Assembly (NCBI RefSeq): GCF_022664455.2
Contig: NZ_JAKRKC020000001.1
Span: 5,461,001 to 5,525,000, forward strand
DNA length: 64,000 nt
Origin: Actinomadura luzonensis
GTDB taxonomy: Bacteria > Actinomycetota > Actinomycetes > Streptosporangiales > Streptosporangiaceae
Reading direction: 5' to 3'
Under the pieces are notes generated by a model. The model saw only the letters and a list, made by a program, of their open reading frames with translations. It was not told the DNA's origin and did not search any database. Numbering within the stretch: the stretch's first letter is position 1; every line of letters begins with the position of its first letter. Below, in pieces: positions 51,836 to 61,180 of this stretch. The position numbers were made by a program, and so were the translations under genes.

Positions 51836-52812
51836 TGGACGGGGAGGCAGCCGTCGCCGTACGGGGCCTGCGCAAGGCGTACGGCAAGGTCGAGGCCGTC
51901 AAGGGCGTCGACTTCGAGGTGCTGCCCGGCGAGGTGTTCGGGTTCCTCGGCCCGAACGGCGCCGGCAAGACCACCACCATCAGCATGCTCTGCACCCTGG
52001 TCAACCCCACCGGCGGCAGCGCCACGGTCGCCGGGCACGACGTGGTGCGCGAGCGCGACGAGGTCCGCAGGAACATCGGCCTCGTCTTCCAGGACCCCAC
52101 GCTCGACGGCTACCTCAGCGCCGAGCAGAACCTGCGCTTCCACGCCGAGCTGTACGGGGTGCCGAAGAGCGTCGTCGGCGACCGCATCCGCCAGGTGATG
52201 GAGATGGTCGCGCTGTGGGACCGCAAGGACGCCAAGGTGAACACCTTCTCCGGCGGCATGAAGCGGCGGCTGGAGATCGCCCGCGGCCTGCTGCACTCGC
52301 CGCGCGTGCTGTTCCTCGACGAGCCGACGGTCGGGCTCGACCCGCAGACCCGCTCGGCCATCTGGGGCTACATCAACCGGCTCCGGCGGCTTGAGGACAT
52401 CACCATCTTCATGACCACCCACTACATGGACGAGGCCGAGTACTGCGACCGGATCGCGATCATCGACCACGGCGAGATCGTGGTCATCGACTCGCCCGAG
52501 GCGCTGAAGGCCAGCGTCGGCAAGGACCGCGTGCAGATCCAGACCGGCGACGACGCGGCGGCCATCGAGGCGCTGCGGGAGCGGTTCGGGCTGGAGGCGG
52601 CCGTGCGCGAGGGCGCGGTGACGTTCGCGGTGGCCTCCGGCGAGGAGTTCGTGCCGCGGCTGTTCGCCGAGCTGGGGATGCCGATCACGGCGGTGAGCGT
52701 GTCACGGCCGTCGCTCGACGACGTGTTCATGTCCTACACCGGCTCCACCATCCGCGACGCCGAGGCCGGGGCCGACACCATGACCTTCATGCGCGCGATG
52801 GCGAGGAGGTAG
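51835..52812 (+). CDS. ABC transporter ATP-binding protein (DrrA family)
   Basis: 325 residues. Walker A GPNGAGKTTT is at about residues 39-48, the signature is FSGGMKRRLEIARGL, and Walker B VLFLDEPTVGLDP. A C-terminal extension (about 225-325) is the DrrA-type regulatory tail ending near SRPSLDDVFMSYTG. It couples ATP hydrolysis to export of a hydrophobic compound, probably with the permease encoded next. The ATG shares a base with the PadR stop and has GGAGG before it. The frame extends upstream to 51709 within padR, but that has no support. Confidence 0.9.
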   Translation: MDGEAAVAVRGLRKAYGKVEAVKGVDFEVLPGEVFGFLGPNGAGKTTTISMLCTLVNPTGGSATVAGHDVVRERDEVRRNIGLVFQDPTLDGYLSAEQNLRFHAELYGVPKSVVGDRIRQVMEMVALWDRKDAKVNTFSGGMKRRLEIARGLLHSPRVLFLDEPTVGLDPQTRSAIWGYINRLRRLEDITIFMTTHYMDEAEYCDRIAIIDHGEIVVIDSPEALKASVGKDRVQIQTGDDAAAIEALRERFGLEAAVREGAVTFAVASGEEFVPRLFAELGMPITAVSVSRPSLDDVFMSYTGSTIRDAEAGADTMTFMRAMARR

Positions 52813-52814
52813 CG

Positions 52815-53669
52815 ATGGCGACAGAGGCGATCGGCGTCCGCGTCCCGGCCCGCAGCGCCGGGCACGACCTGCGCGCCGTCAAGATCGTGCTGCACCGGGA
52901 GATCCTCCGCTTCGTCAACGACCGCACCCGCATGGTGTCGTCGCTGGTGCAGCCCGTGCTCTGGCTGTTCGTCATGGGCGCGGGGCTCGGGTCGCTGGTG
53001 CGGGGCTCGATCCCGGGCATCGACTTCCGGACGTTCATGTACCCCGGCATGATCTCCATGACGGTGATCATGACCGGCATGTTCTCGGCCGGCTCCATCG
53101 TGTGGGACCGCGAGTTCGGCTTCCTGCGCGAGATGCTGGTCGCGCCCGTCTCGCGCGGGGCGATCGTGGTCGGCAAGTGCCTCGGCGGCGCGCTCGTGGC
53201 CACCGCGCAGGGCGTCATCATCCTGGCGATGGGCGGGCTCGTGGGGGTGCCCTACGCGCCGGGGCTCATGGTCACGCTGCTGGCCGAGATGTTCCTCGCG
53301 GCCTTCACCGTGACGGCGTTCGGCGTGATGCTCGCGGCCCGGATGAAGAACATGCAGTCCTTCTTCGGGCTCATGCAGATGGCGATCATGCCGATGATGT
53401 TCCTGTCCGGGGCGATGTTCCCGCTGGCCAACCTGCCCTCGTGGCTGCACGTGCTCACCGTGGTCAACCCGATGACGTACGCGGTGGACCCGATGCGCCA
53501 GGCGGTCTTCTCCCACCTCGACGTGCCGCCGCAGGTGAACGCGCTGCTGAACCCGGGGGTGCGGTGGTTCGACCTCCAGGTGCCGGTGCCGCTGGAGCTG
53601 GGGCTGGTGGCGGCGCTCGGCGTCCTGCTGATGGGGGTCGGCATCGCCCAGTTCCGCCGCGCGGAATAG
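52815..53669 (+). CDS. ABC-2 type exporter permease (DrrB family)
   Basis: 284 residues with about six membrane helices. The ABC-2 signature MKNMQSFFGLMQMAIMPMMF, then FLSGAMFPLANLPSWLHVLT, matches DrrB-like permeases. The N-terminus (residues 1-45) is cytoplasmic. It forms the membrane part of the exporter with the ATPase 2 bp upstream. Drug or antibiotic export is the usual role in this family; the substrate here is unknown. A perfect 13-bp-stem terminator follows at 53716. Confidence 0.9.
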   Translation: MATEAIGVRVPARSAGHDLRAVKIVLHREILRFVNDRTRMVSSLVQPVLWLFVMGAGLGSLVRGSIPGIDFRTFMYPGMISMTVIMTGMFSAGSIVWDREFGFLREMLVAPVSRGAIVVGKCLGGALVATAQGVIILAMGGLVGVPYAPGLMVTLLAEMFLAAFTVTAFGVMLAARMKNMQSFFGLMQMAIMPMMFLSGAMFPLANLPSWLHVLTVVNPMTYAVDPMRQAVFSHLDVPPQVNALLNPGVRWFDLQVPVPLELGLVAALGVLLMGVGIAQFRRAE

Positions 53670-53715
53670 CGGCGGAGAAGAGCAAGTTGCCCAATTAGCT
53701 GTTCGGCGTCATGGG

Positions 53716-53745
53716 CAAGGCCCGGAGCGTGGGCTCCGGGCCTTG
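53716..53745. terminator. 13-bp-stem hairpin, bidirectional terminator
   Basis: CAAGGCCCGGAGC (53716-53728), loop GTGG, GCTCCGGGCCTTG (53733-53745). Perfect stem, followed by a T-rich stretch (CATTTTC) on the plus strand. It lies between the convergent permease and the secreted-protein gene. Confidence 0.8.
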
Positions 53746-53758
53746 TCGTTGCTCATTT

Positions 53759-55114
53759 TCACCGGGTCACGCGGACATAATCCGTACGGCTGTAAGACCC
53801 GTACGTGTCGCCGTCACCCTGGTACACGAATCGCCAGTACCCGGAGTCCCAGGCCTTGGCCTTGACGTAAAGGCGTCCGCTGTCGCTCGACCGGAACATC
53901 TTCACGTACTCCCACTTGCCGGATCCGGCCTTCTTGAAGTACAGCGCCACCTTGCCGGCGTAGCCCTCCCAGGTCCCCTCGTCGGAGATCTGCAGCTTGC
54001 CCTTGAACGTGAGGTACTTGCCGCGGGCGATCGGCTCGGGGTAGGCGTTGAACTTGCTGAGGCGGGTGTCCGCCTTGGCGGGCGCGGGCTGGTCGACCGT
54101 CACCCAGTCGGCGCCGCTGACGGTGCCGTTGACGCCGCGGGTGCCCACGTACTGGGCGCGCCACCAGCCGGAGGCGACCGCCGTGGCGGCGGCCTCGAAG
54201 CGGCCGTGCCTGCCGGTCACCGCGCTGGTCACGTACTCCCACTGCGAGGAGCCCGCGGCCCTGAAGAAGATCGCCACGCGCTGGCCGGGGAGCCCGTCGC
54301 GGCCCTCGGCGAGCAGGGCGCCGGTGAAGGTCAGCGAGTCGCCCTTGACGACCGGCTCGGGCCGGGCGTCGAAGCCGGCGATCGTGCTGTTCACGACGCG
54401 GTGCCGGACGAGGACGCGGGCGAGGTCGCTGGTCGCGGCCTTGGCGGCGGAGGTGCCGGCGAAAACGGCACGGAACGAGCCGCTCTCCCGCACCCGGACG
54501 CCGGCGCCGAACCAGCCGCCGTCCCCGGTGGTCACCTTGGCGACCTCGCGGAAGTCACCGGAGTGCCGACCGCGGAACTGGATCGAGACGCTCTGGCCCG
54601 GGTACCCCTTGCCGTCGGCGAGCAGGCGGCCGAACACCTTGACGGCGTCGCCGCGGTCGACCACGCCGGGGCGCACCCCGAACGAGGCGAACGAGGTGTC
54701 GGCGGCCTTCTTGACGACGACCTCGAACGTGCCCGTGCTCGACTTCTCCTGGCCGCCGCCCGTGGCCGTGGCGAGATAGCTCCACGTGCCGGTGGGCGAG
54801 GTCTCGAACTTCTTGGTGCCGGTCCACCTGGTCCACTCATGGCCCGGCGACTTGGTCAAGGCGCCGACGGAGCTGTAGACCCCGAGCGGCGGCTTGAGCT
54901 GGAGCGTGGCCGTGTCCGCGCCCTTCGTGAAGAAGGTGAAGGTGGCGGTGACCGGCCCGCTGGTCACGTCGATCGGCGGTTTGGGGGTGATGTACACCTG
55001 GCCGATGGTGACGGTGTTCTGCGGGGCCGCCGACGCTGCGGCCGGCGCGAGGGCTACCAGGGCCCCGGCGCCGATCATGACGGCGAAGGCGGCGACACGG
55101 ATGCGTTGTAACAT
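53759..55114 (-). CDS. Secreted protein with three beta-sandwich-like repeats
   Basis: 451 residues, function not recognised. A Sec signal (QRIRVAAFAVMIGAGALVALAPAAASAAP) precedes an N-terminal segment of about 110 residues, then three roughly 95-residue repeats. Each opens with a pattern like DTSFASFGVRPGVVDRGD, STIAGFDARPEPVVKGDS or DTRLSKFNAYPEPIARGKY and ends with a W/F-R-F-Y strand (GYWRFVYQGDGDTYG). These look like immunoglobulin-like adhesion or cell-surface repeats. ATG at 55114 follows AAAGGA; the upstream in-frame ATG at 55147 is unlikely. It is divergent from the E1 gene, 198 bp away. Possible roles are wall binding or matrix. Confidence 0.8.
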   Translation of the reverse strand: MLQRIRVAAFAVMIGAGALVALAPAAASAAPQNTVTIGQVYITPKPPIDVTSGPVTATFTFFTKGADTATLQLKPPLGVYSSVGALTKSPGHEWTRWTGTKKFETSPTGTWSYLATATGGGQEKSSTGTFEVVVKKAADTSFASFGVRPGVVDRGDAVKVFGRLLADGKGYPGQSVSIQFRGRHSGDFREVAKVTTGDGGWFGAGVRVRESGSFRAVFAGTSAAKAATSDLARVLVRHRVVNSTIAGFDARPEPVVKGDSLTFTGALLAEGRDGLPGQRVAIFFRAAGSSQWEYVTSAVTGRHGRFEAAATAVASGWWRAQYVGTRGVNGTVSGADWVTVDQPAPAKADTRLSKFNAYPEPIARGKYLTFKGKLQISDEGTWEGYAGKVALYFKKAGSGKWEYVKMFRSSDSGRLYVKAKAWDSGYWRFVYQGDGDTYGSYSRTDYVRVTR

Positions 55115-55312
55115 GTGGGTTCCTTTCTGGAGACCCCAGTGCTTCAACGCGGCATTGAGGGTGCCACGTGTGTCTATTAAGTAGACGTGCGCGTGACGGG
55201 GATAGTTGTGAATACTGACAAACGGTTATAGATCAGGGTCGATTAGGACCGGACCGCAACATGTCCCCCGCGTCCGGCAGACGTCGAGCCCATTGGAAGA
55301 CATAATCGGGGT
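55115..55312. other. 198-bp divergent intergenic region
   Basis: Separates the secreted-protein and E1 starts. It holds an imperfect palindrome GTCTATTAAGTAGAC at 55172-55186 and, on the plus strand, CATAAT at 55301-55306 just 6 nt before the E1 GTG, a likely leaderless promoter. I see no other gene. Confidence 0.5.
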
Positions 55313-57535
55313 GTGGCGCGGGACACTGTTGAGACGCATTTCATCGAGGCCGTTGCGACGCTGAAGTCGGGCCCCCCGCGAGATCCGGCCCTGCCGGTCC
55401 GCGAGGGCACGTCGCTGACCGGCGAGCGGTGCCGGGCGCTGTTCCGGCGCCAGCTCGACAGCCGGCTGCTCGACATCGCCGCCCGCTGGCTGCGCGAGCA
55501 GGACGAGGGCTTCTACACGATCGGCTCGGCCGGGCACGAGGGCAACGCCGCGGTCGCCGCGGCGCTGCGGCCCACCGACCCGGCGCTGCTGCACTACCGT
55601 TCCGGCGCGTTCTACCTGACCAGGTCCGAGCAGCAGGGCAGGCTACCCGAGCAGGGGCTGCGCGACGTCCTCATGGGCCTGGCGGCCGCCGCCGACGAGC
55701 CGATCGCGGGCGGCCGGCACAAGGTGTTCGGCCACCCCGACCTGGCGGTCATCCCGCAGACCTCGACCATCGCCAGCCACCTGCCGCGGGCCGTCGGCGT
55801 GGCCTTCGCCGTCGAGCGGGCCAAGGCGCTCGGCGCGCCCTCCAAGTGGGGGGCCGGCGACGCGGTCGTGGTGTGCAGCTTCGGCGACGCCTCGGTCAAC
55901 CACGCGAGCGCGCTGTCCGGCCTCAACACCGCCTCCTACGCCACCTTCCAGGGGCAGGCGCTGCCGATCCTGTTCGTGTGCGAGGACAACGGGCTCGGCA
56001 TCAGCGTCCGCACGCCGAAGGGCTGGGTGGCGGCGGCGGCGCGGCGGCCCGGCATCGAGTACTTCGCCGCCGACGGCTGCGACCTCGCCGACGCCTACGA
56101 CGCCGCCGTCCGCGCGGCCGAGCACGTACGGGCCCGCCGCTCCCCCGCCTTCCTGCACCTGTCCACGGTGCGGCTCATGGGGCACGCCGGCTCCGACGTC
56201 GAGGTGGCCTACCGCACCCAGCGCGACATCCGCGCCGACCTGGAGCGCGACCCGCTGCTGCGCACCGCCGCGCTGCTGGTCGAGGCCGGCCTGGAGACAC
56301 CCGACGAGCTGCTCAAGCGGTACGAGAGCGCGCGCGAGCACGTGCTGCGCATCGCGCTGGAGGTCACCCGCGCCCCGCGGCTCGGCACCGCCAAGGAGAT
56401 CATGGAGCCGATCGCGCCGCGCCGGCCCGACCTGATCGCCCGCATCAGCCCCACGGCGGCGACGGCCGCGGCCAGGGAGAAGGCGTTCGCCGGGGCGCTG
56501 CCCGAGCAGGAAAAGCCGCTCACGCTCTCCCTCGCGATCAACCGCACGCTCGCCGACGCGCTCACCGTCTACCCCGAGATGATGGTGTTCGGCGAGGACG
56601 TCGGCAGGAAGGGCGGCGTGTACGGGGTGACGCGCGGCCTGCAGAAGCGGTTCGGGGCCGGGCAGGTGTTCGACACGCTGCTGGACGAGCAGGCCATCCT
56701 GGGGCTGGCGCTCGGGTCGGGCGTGTCGGGGCTGCTGCCGGTGCCGGAGATCCAGTACCTCGCGTACCTGCACAACGCGCTCGACCAGATCCGCGGCGAG
56801 GGGGCGACGCTGTCGTTCTTCTCGCGCGGGGCGTACCTCAACCCGATGGTGGTGCGGGTGGCCGGCTACGCCTACCAGAAGGGGTTCGGCGGGCACTTCC
56901 ACAACGACAACTCGGTGGCGGCGCTGCGCGACATCCCCGGCCTGGTCATCGCCTCGCCCGCGCGCCCCGACGACGCCGCCGCCATGCTGCGCACCTGCCT
57001 GGCCGCCGCCCGCACCTGCGGGTCGGTGTCGGTGTTCCTGGAGCCGATCGCGCTCTACCACACGCGCGACCTGTTCGAGGAGGGCGACGGGGGGTGGCTG
57101 GCGCCGTACGTGCCGCCGTCGCGGTGGGCCGAGACGCACGTGCCGATCGGGCGGGCCCGCTCGTACGGCGACGGGCGCGACCTGACGATCGTCACGTTCG
57201 GCAACGGGGTGCGGATGAGCCTGCGGGCCGCCGTGCGGCTCACCCAGGAGGGGTACGGCTGCCGCGTCCTCGACCTGCGCTGGCTCGCGCCGCTGCCCGT
57301 CGAGGACCTGCTGCGCGCGGCCGAGCTGACCGGGAAGGTGCTGATCGCCGACGAGACCCGGCACAGCGGCGGCGTCTCGGAAGGGGTCATGGCCGAGCTG
57401 GCGGACGCCGGGTTCGACGGGCCGATGGCGCGGGTGACCTCGGCCGACAGCTTCATCCCGCTGGGGGCGGCGGCCGAGCACGTGCTGCTGTCGGAGGCGG
57501 AGATCGAGCAGGCGGCGCGCAAGCTCCTGGGCTGA
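55313..57535 (+). CDS. Branched-chain 2-oxoacid dehydrogenase E1, fused alpha-beta
   Basis: 740 residues. The alpha half (about 1-380) has AGHEGNAAVAAALRP and the thiamine-diphosphate motif FGDASVNHASALSGLN; the beta half (about 390-740) has VFGEDVGRKGGVYGVTRGL and PEIQYLAYLHNALDQI. It decarboxylates branched-chain 2-oxoacids from Val, Leu and Ile, passing the acyl group to E2. In many bacteria alpha and beta are separate; here they are one chain. E2 and E3 are not in the window. The GTG at 55313 has a CATAAT just upstream and may be leaderless. It supplies the isovaleryl-CoA route that the operon at 45-50 kb completes. Confidence 0.88.
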   Translation: MARDTVETHFIEAVATLKSGPPRDPALPVREGTSLTGERCRALFRRQLDSRLLDIAARWLREQDEGFYTIGSAGHEGNAAVAAALRPTDPALLHYRSGAFYLTRSEQQGRLPEQGLRDVLMGLAAAADEPIAGGRHKVFGHPDLAVIPQTSTIASHLPRAVGVAFAVERAKALGAPSKWGAGDAVVVCSFGDASVNHASALSGLNTASYATFQGQALPILFVCEDNGLGISVRTPKGWVAAAARRPGIEYFAADGCDLADAYDAAVRAAEHVRARRSPAFLHLSTVRLMGHAGSDVEVAYRTQRDIRADLERDPLLRTAALLVEAGLETPDELLKRYESAREHVLRIALEVTRAPRLGTAKEIMEPIAPRRPDLIARISPTAATAAAREKAFAGALPEQEKPLTLSLAINRTLADALTVYPEMMVFGEDVGRKGGVYGVTRGLQKRFGAGQVFDTLLDEQAILGLALGSGVSGLLPVPEIQYLAYLHNALDQIRGEGATLSFFSRGAYLNPMVVRVAGYAYQKGFGGHFHNDNSVAALRDIPGLVIASPARPDDAAAMLRTCLAAARTCGSVSVFLEPIALYHTRDLFEEGDGGWLAPYVPPSRWAETHVPIGRARSYGDGRDLTIVTFGNGVRMSLRAAVRLTQEGYGCRVLDLRWLAPLPVEDLLRAAELTGKVLIADETRHSGGVSEGVMAELADAGFDGPMARVTSADSFIPLGAAAEHVLLSEAEIEQAARKLLG

Positions 57536-57543
57536 GCCTTTTA

Positions 57544-59512
57544 TTACTGGCGGCGGGCCTTCGCGCCTCTGATGCAGGCCGGCTTGGACCAGGCGACCGT
57601 CGTCTGCTCGGAGATGCGCAGCGGGACGCCCACCAGGAAGCAGTAGCCGGCGCCGGGGTCGAGGCCCGCCACGCGGGTGGTGGTGGCGCCCTGGCCGAGG
57701 GCGGTGATGGGCTGCTCGCCCTTGGCCACGGGGCTGCGTTGCAGGACCACCGGGTAGCGGCGGGCGTTCGCGGGCAGGGCCCAGCTCAGCTCGACCAGGG
57801 CGCCCTGGTCGGCGGTCACCTTGAGCTTGCGGGGGGCCAGGGCGGCGATCTCCTGCTCCTCGATGGGGGTGGTGTCCTGGGGGGCGGCCTGCTGGGTGGC
57901 GGTGTTCCTGGGGGGGGGTGTCGCCCGGGAGGGAGACGTAGACGGCCGCGGCCGTGCCCGCCACGGCGGCCAGCGCCACCGCCGCGCCGATGAGCAGCGC
58001 CTTGGGGGCGCGGCCGGGTGACGTGGACGGCGCGGGCGCGCGGTGCGGGGCGGGCGCGGGCGCGGCCTGCCCGTGGGTGGCCAGGGAGTGGGCGGCCTGC
58101 GGGTGGGCGGCCTGTCCGTGGGCGGCCTGCTCGTTCGGGGGTGCGGTCGGTGCCGCGTACGGGGTGGGGTGCTGGAGCGGATGGTGCGCCGGGAGAGGCG
58201 CGGCCGGGTGCTGGTGCGCGGTGGGCGGCACGACCGGGTCGGGCGCCGCCTGCGGTTCGGCCGGGGACGCCGCGTGCCGGGCGTGGCGAGCGGGCCGGGT
58301 CGGCCCGTGGACGCTGCCCGCGCCCTGCGTGCCCGCCCCCTGCGCACCCCCGCCGTACGTGCCCCCGCCGTACGTGCCCCCGCCGTACGTGCCCGCGCCC
58401 GGCCCGGTCTGGGGGCCGGAGCCTGGGGAGGCGCCCGCCGCCCCCTGCCCCGAGGGCGGCGCCGGGGCGTGCTGCCCGGTGGACGGGAGCCCGCCGGACC
58501 ACGTCACCCCCTGCGCCTCCGGCGCGAACGGCGACACCTCCGCCGCCGGCAGGTGGTGCCCGGTGGAGGGGATGGGCGACGGGTCCGGCTGCGGGGCGTC
58601 GGGGCGCGGGCGCGGGACCGTGGACAGGTTCGGCCCCGGCCCCGGGTCCTCGCCCACCAGGTCCGTCACCGGCAGCCCCAGCTCCGCCTGGAGCGCCTGG
58701 AGCTCGCGGGCCAGCTCCCGCGCCGACGCCTGCCGCGCCTCCGGCTGCTTGGCCATGGCCCGCAGGATCGCCTGGAAGACCTGCGGCGGCAGGTCGGCCC
58801 GGCCGATGGGCGGCGGTTCGAGGCTGAGCACCCGGTACATCAGCGGCGCGATCGACGGCTCGGCCGGGTTGTGGAAGGCGGGCTGCCCGGCCAGCAGGTG
58901 GTAGAGGGTGGAGCCGAGCGAGTAGATGTCGGTCGGCACGCTGTGCGGCGCGCCGGTGAGCACCTCGGGCGCGGCGTGCAGCGGCGTGAACGCCTGCGAG
59001 GTGGCCGAGATCTCCGACGAGTCGACCACCCGGGCCACGCCGAAGTCGGCGATCGCGGGCTCGCCGTACCGGGAGATGAGGATGTTCTGCGGCTTGATGT
59101 CGCCGTGCAGCACCCCGGCCTCGTGGACGGCGGCGAGGGCACCGGCCAGCTTGACCCCGGCCCGCAGCACGTCGGGCACCGGCAGCGGGCCCTCTTTCCT
59201 GACCTTGTCGCGCAGCGAGCCGTTCTCGAAGAAGTCCATCGCGATGTACGGCTTGCCGGAGCGGGTCACGCCGGTGTCGAAGACAGTGACGACGTTGGGG
59301 TGGCCGGTGAGCCGCCCGGTGAGCTGGAGCTCGCGCTGGAAGCGGCGCATGGTGCGCTGGTCCACGCGGTCCACGGACAGCACCTTGAGCGCCACGACCC
59401 GGTCGAGGCGTTCCTGGTAGGCCCGGTAGACGACGGCGAATCCGCCCTGGCCGGCCTGGTCGAGCACGCGGTAGCCGGGCGCGTCCTCCGCTGGCAGCAC
59501 GGCGGCGCTCAC
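57544..59512 (-). CDS. Membrane Ser/Thr protein kinase, C-terminus frameshifted at a C9 tract
   Basis: The kinase domain (about 14-275) has K43 in VVALKVLS, D138 in HGDIKPQN (an HGD, non-RD type) and D156 in ADFGVA. A Pro/Gly/Ala/His-rich linker with three GGTY repeats leads to one membrane helix (about 504-527). After SLPGDTPP the frame is lost in a run of nine C (57910-57918 on the plus strand as G). With eight C the chain continues RNTATQQAAPQ and an FN3-like domain ending CIRGAKARRQ at TAA 57544-57546, about 655 residues. Read as given, it runs 1289 codons antisense through the E1 gene. Either a real slippage tract or a homopolymer error. GTG at 59512 follows AGGGGGGA. Confidence 0.85.
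58347..58391 (-). repeat. Three perfect 15-bp tandem repeats in the kinase linker
   Basis: CCCCCGCCGTACGTG is repeated three times (58347-58361, 58362-58376, 58377-58391), encoding GGGTY-type units of the linker. In frame. Confidence 0.85.
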
Positions 59513-59552
59513 TCCCCCCTGTTGCAGGCGAGTTTAGTGCGAAATTTCGCGA

Positions 59553-60251
59553 TTAGAGCGGGTTCATGAGGTAAGCGCCGAACGCGGCGGCCGTCACCGC
59601 CACCACGAAGAAGAAGAACACGAAGAACCCGCCCGGCAGGATCGTCAGCCGGGCGAGCTGGTCGGCGTCGGAGTCGCGCGCCTGACGGCGGCGCCGCTTC
59701 TGCTGCAGCTCGATGATCGGCCGGATGCCGCCGAGCAGCAGGAACCACACCGCGACGAAGGCGACGCCCTGCTGGACGGCGGCCGGGGCGTACATGATGA
59801 GCGCGAACACCGCCCCGCCGGTCGCGAGCAGGATCAGCGCGCCGTACAGGTTGCGGACCAGCAGCAGCATGCAGACCAGGAACAGCAGCACCGCCCAGAT
59901 CAGCAGCGTGATGCGCCCCTCCTCGGTCAGCCAGGCGGCGGCCAGGCCGAGCAGCGGGGGCGCGAGGTAGCCCGCCATCGCGGTCAGCACCATGCCGGGC
60001 CCGGTCGGCCGGCCCCGGGTGAGCGTGACGCCGGAGGTGTCGGAGTGCAGGCGGATGCCCTCCAGCTTGCGCCGGGTGAGCAGCGCCATGAGCGCGTGCC
60101 CGCCCTCGTGCGCGATCGTGATCAGGCCCCGGGACACCTGCCACGGCATGCGGAAACCGACGATCACCAGCGCGACGAGAGCCGAGACCACCACGACCCA
60201 GGGGTGGGGGTCAGGCTGCACCTTGATCAGGTTGGCCCAGAGCTTGTCCAT
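59553..60251 (-). CDS. M50-like membrane peptidase family protein
   Basis: 232 residues, about five to six membrane helices. The motif AHEGGHALMALLTRR (HExxH-type, H48, E49, H52) and the following soluble segment match site-2 protease/FtsH-like M50 zinc peptidases. A second metal ligand is not obvious, so activity is uncertain. A basic stretch (QQKRRRRQARDSD) lies inside the cell near the C-terminus. The ATG at 60251 is only 34 bp from the divergent amidohydrolase GTG; TAGGGT before it and TAAAGT on the other side could both be -10 elements. Substrates unknown. Confidence 0.8.
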   Translation of the reverse strand: MDKLWANLIKVQPDPHPWVVVVSALVALVIVGFRMPWQVSRGLITIAHEGGHALMALLTRRKLEGIRLHSDTSGVTLTRGRPTGPGMVLTAMAGYLAPPLLGLAAAWLTEEGRITLLIWAVLLFLVCMLLLVRNLYGALILLATGGAVFALIMYAPAAVQQGVAFVAVWFLLLGGIRPIIELQQKRRRRQARDSDADQLARLTILPGGFFVFFFFVVAVTAAAFGAYLMNPL

Positions 60252-60285
60252 CGAGAGAGAACCCTATCCAGGTAAAGTCTCGGCC

Positions 60286-61179
60286 GTGGCCACAGAACGA
60301 CATTCTGCCCAGTCCGACCAGGGAGTGCCGGAGTGGTGGCGGCGGCTGGGGCTGCCGGGGCTGATCGACCTGCACGTGCACTTCCTGCCCGAGCGAATGG
60401 AGCGGCGGGTCTGGCACCACTTCCGCAACGGCGGCCCGCTCATGGGCGACGGGTGGCGCATCTCGTACGCGTGGCCGGCGGCCGAGCGGGCGGCGCACCT
60501 GCGGGCCATGGGGGTGCGGAGCTTCCCCGCGCTGGCGTACGCGCACAAGCCGGACATGGCGGCCGACCTCAACGCCTGGACGCTCGACTTCGCCCGCCGC
60601 ACGCCCGGCTGCCTGCCGTCGGCGACGTTCTATCCCGAGCCCGGGGCGGCGGGCCACGTGCGGCGGGCGCTGGCGGACGGCGCCCGGGTCTTCAAGGTGC
60701 ACCTCCAGGTCGGCGGGTTCGACCCGCGGGCGCCGGAGCTGGCGGAGGTCTGGGGGCTGCTCGCGGAGTCGGGCGTGCCGGTGGTGGTGCACGCCAGCTC
60801 GGTGCCGGTGCCCGGCGGCTACGTCGGCCCCGGCCCGATCGGCGACGTGCTGCGCCGGCATCCGCGGCTGCGCGTGGTGATCGCGCACCTCGGGATGCCC
60901 GAGTACGAGCCGTTCTTCGAGCTGGCCGGGCGCTACGAGCGGGTGGCGCTGGACACCACGATGGCCTTCACCGACTTCAGCGAGGCGGGCATGCCGTTCC
61001 CGGAGCGGCTGCGGCCGGCGTTGCTTGATCTGGGGCTCGCGGGGAAGGTGGTGCTCGGCAGTGACTTCCCGACCATTCCGTACCCCTACGCGCACCAGCT
61101 CGACGCGCTCGCCCGCCTGGACCTCGGCGAGGACTGGCTCAGGGCCGTCTGCTGGCACAATGCCCAGGCCATGATCTGA
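60286..61179 (+). CDS. Amidohydrolase (metal-dependent, Amidohydro_2)
   Basis: 297 residues. A TIM-barrel with the N-terminal metal motif GLIDLHVHFLPERM (HxH), HASSVPVPGGYVGPGP, the third-strand His in VIAHLGMPEYEPF and the catalytic Asp in VLGSDFPTIPYPY. Related enzymes decarboxylate aromatic acids or hydrolyse cyclic amides; the substrate here is unknown. The GTG at 60286 follows TAAAGT by 6 nt, so a leaderless start is plausible. It is followed 1 bp later by a SnoaL-like gene and then corA, forming an operon. Confidence 0.84.
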   Translation: MATERHSAQSDQGVPEWWRRLGLPGLIDLHVHFLPERMERRVWHHFRNGGPLMGDGWRISYAWPAAERAAHLRAMGVRSFPALAYAHKPDMAADLNAWTLDFARRTPGCLPSATFYPEPGAAGHVRRALADGARVFKVHLQVGGFDPRAPELAEVWGLLAESGVPVVVHASSVPVPGGYVGPGPIGDVLRRHPRLRVVIAHLGMPEYEPFFELAGRYERVALDTTMAFTDFSEAGMPFPERLRPALLDLGLAGKVVLGSDFPTIPYPYAHQLDALARLDLGEDWLRAVCWHNAQAMI

Positions 61180-61180
61180 T

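Noticed and set aside
55643..57543. Open minus-strand frame continuing the kinase antisense through the E1 gene (1289 codons in all).
   Set aside because: It follows only from the C9 frameshift. The E1 gene on the plus strand has clear family motifs throughout, and the antisense translation is Arg/Gly/Pro-rich with no domain.
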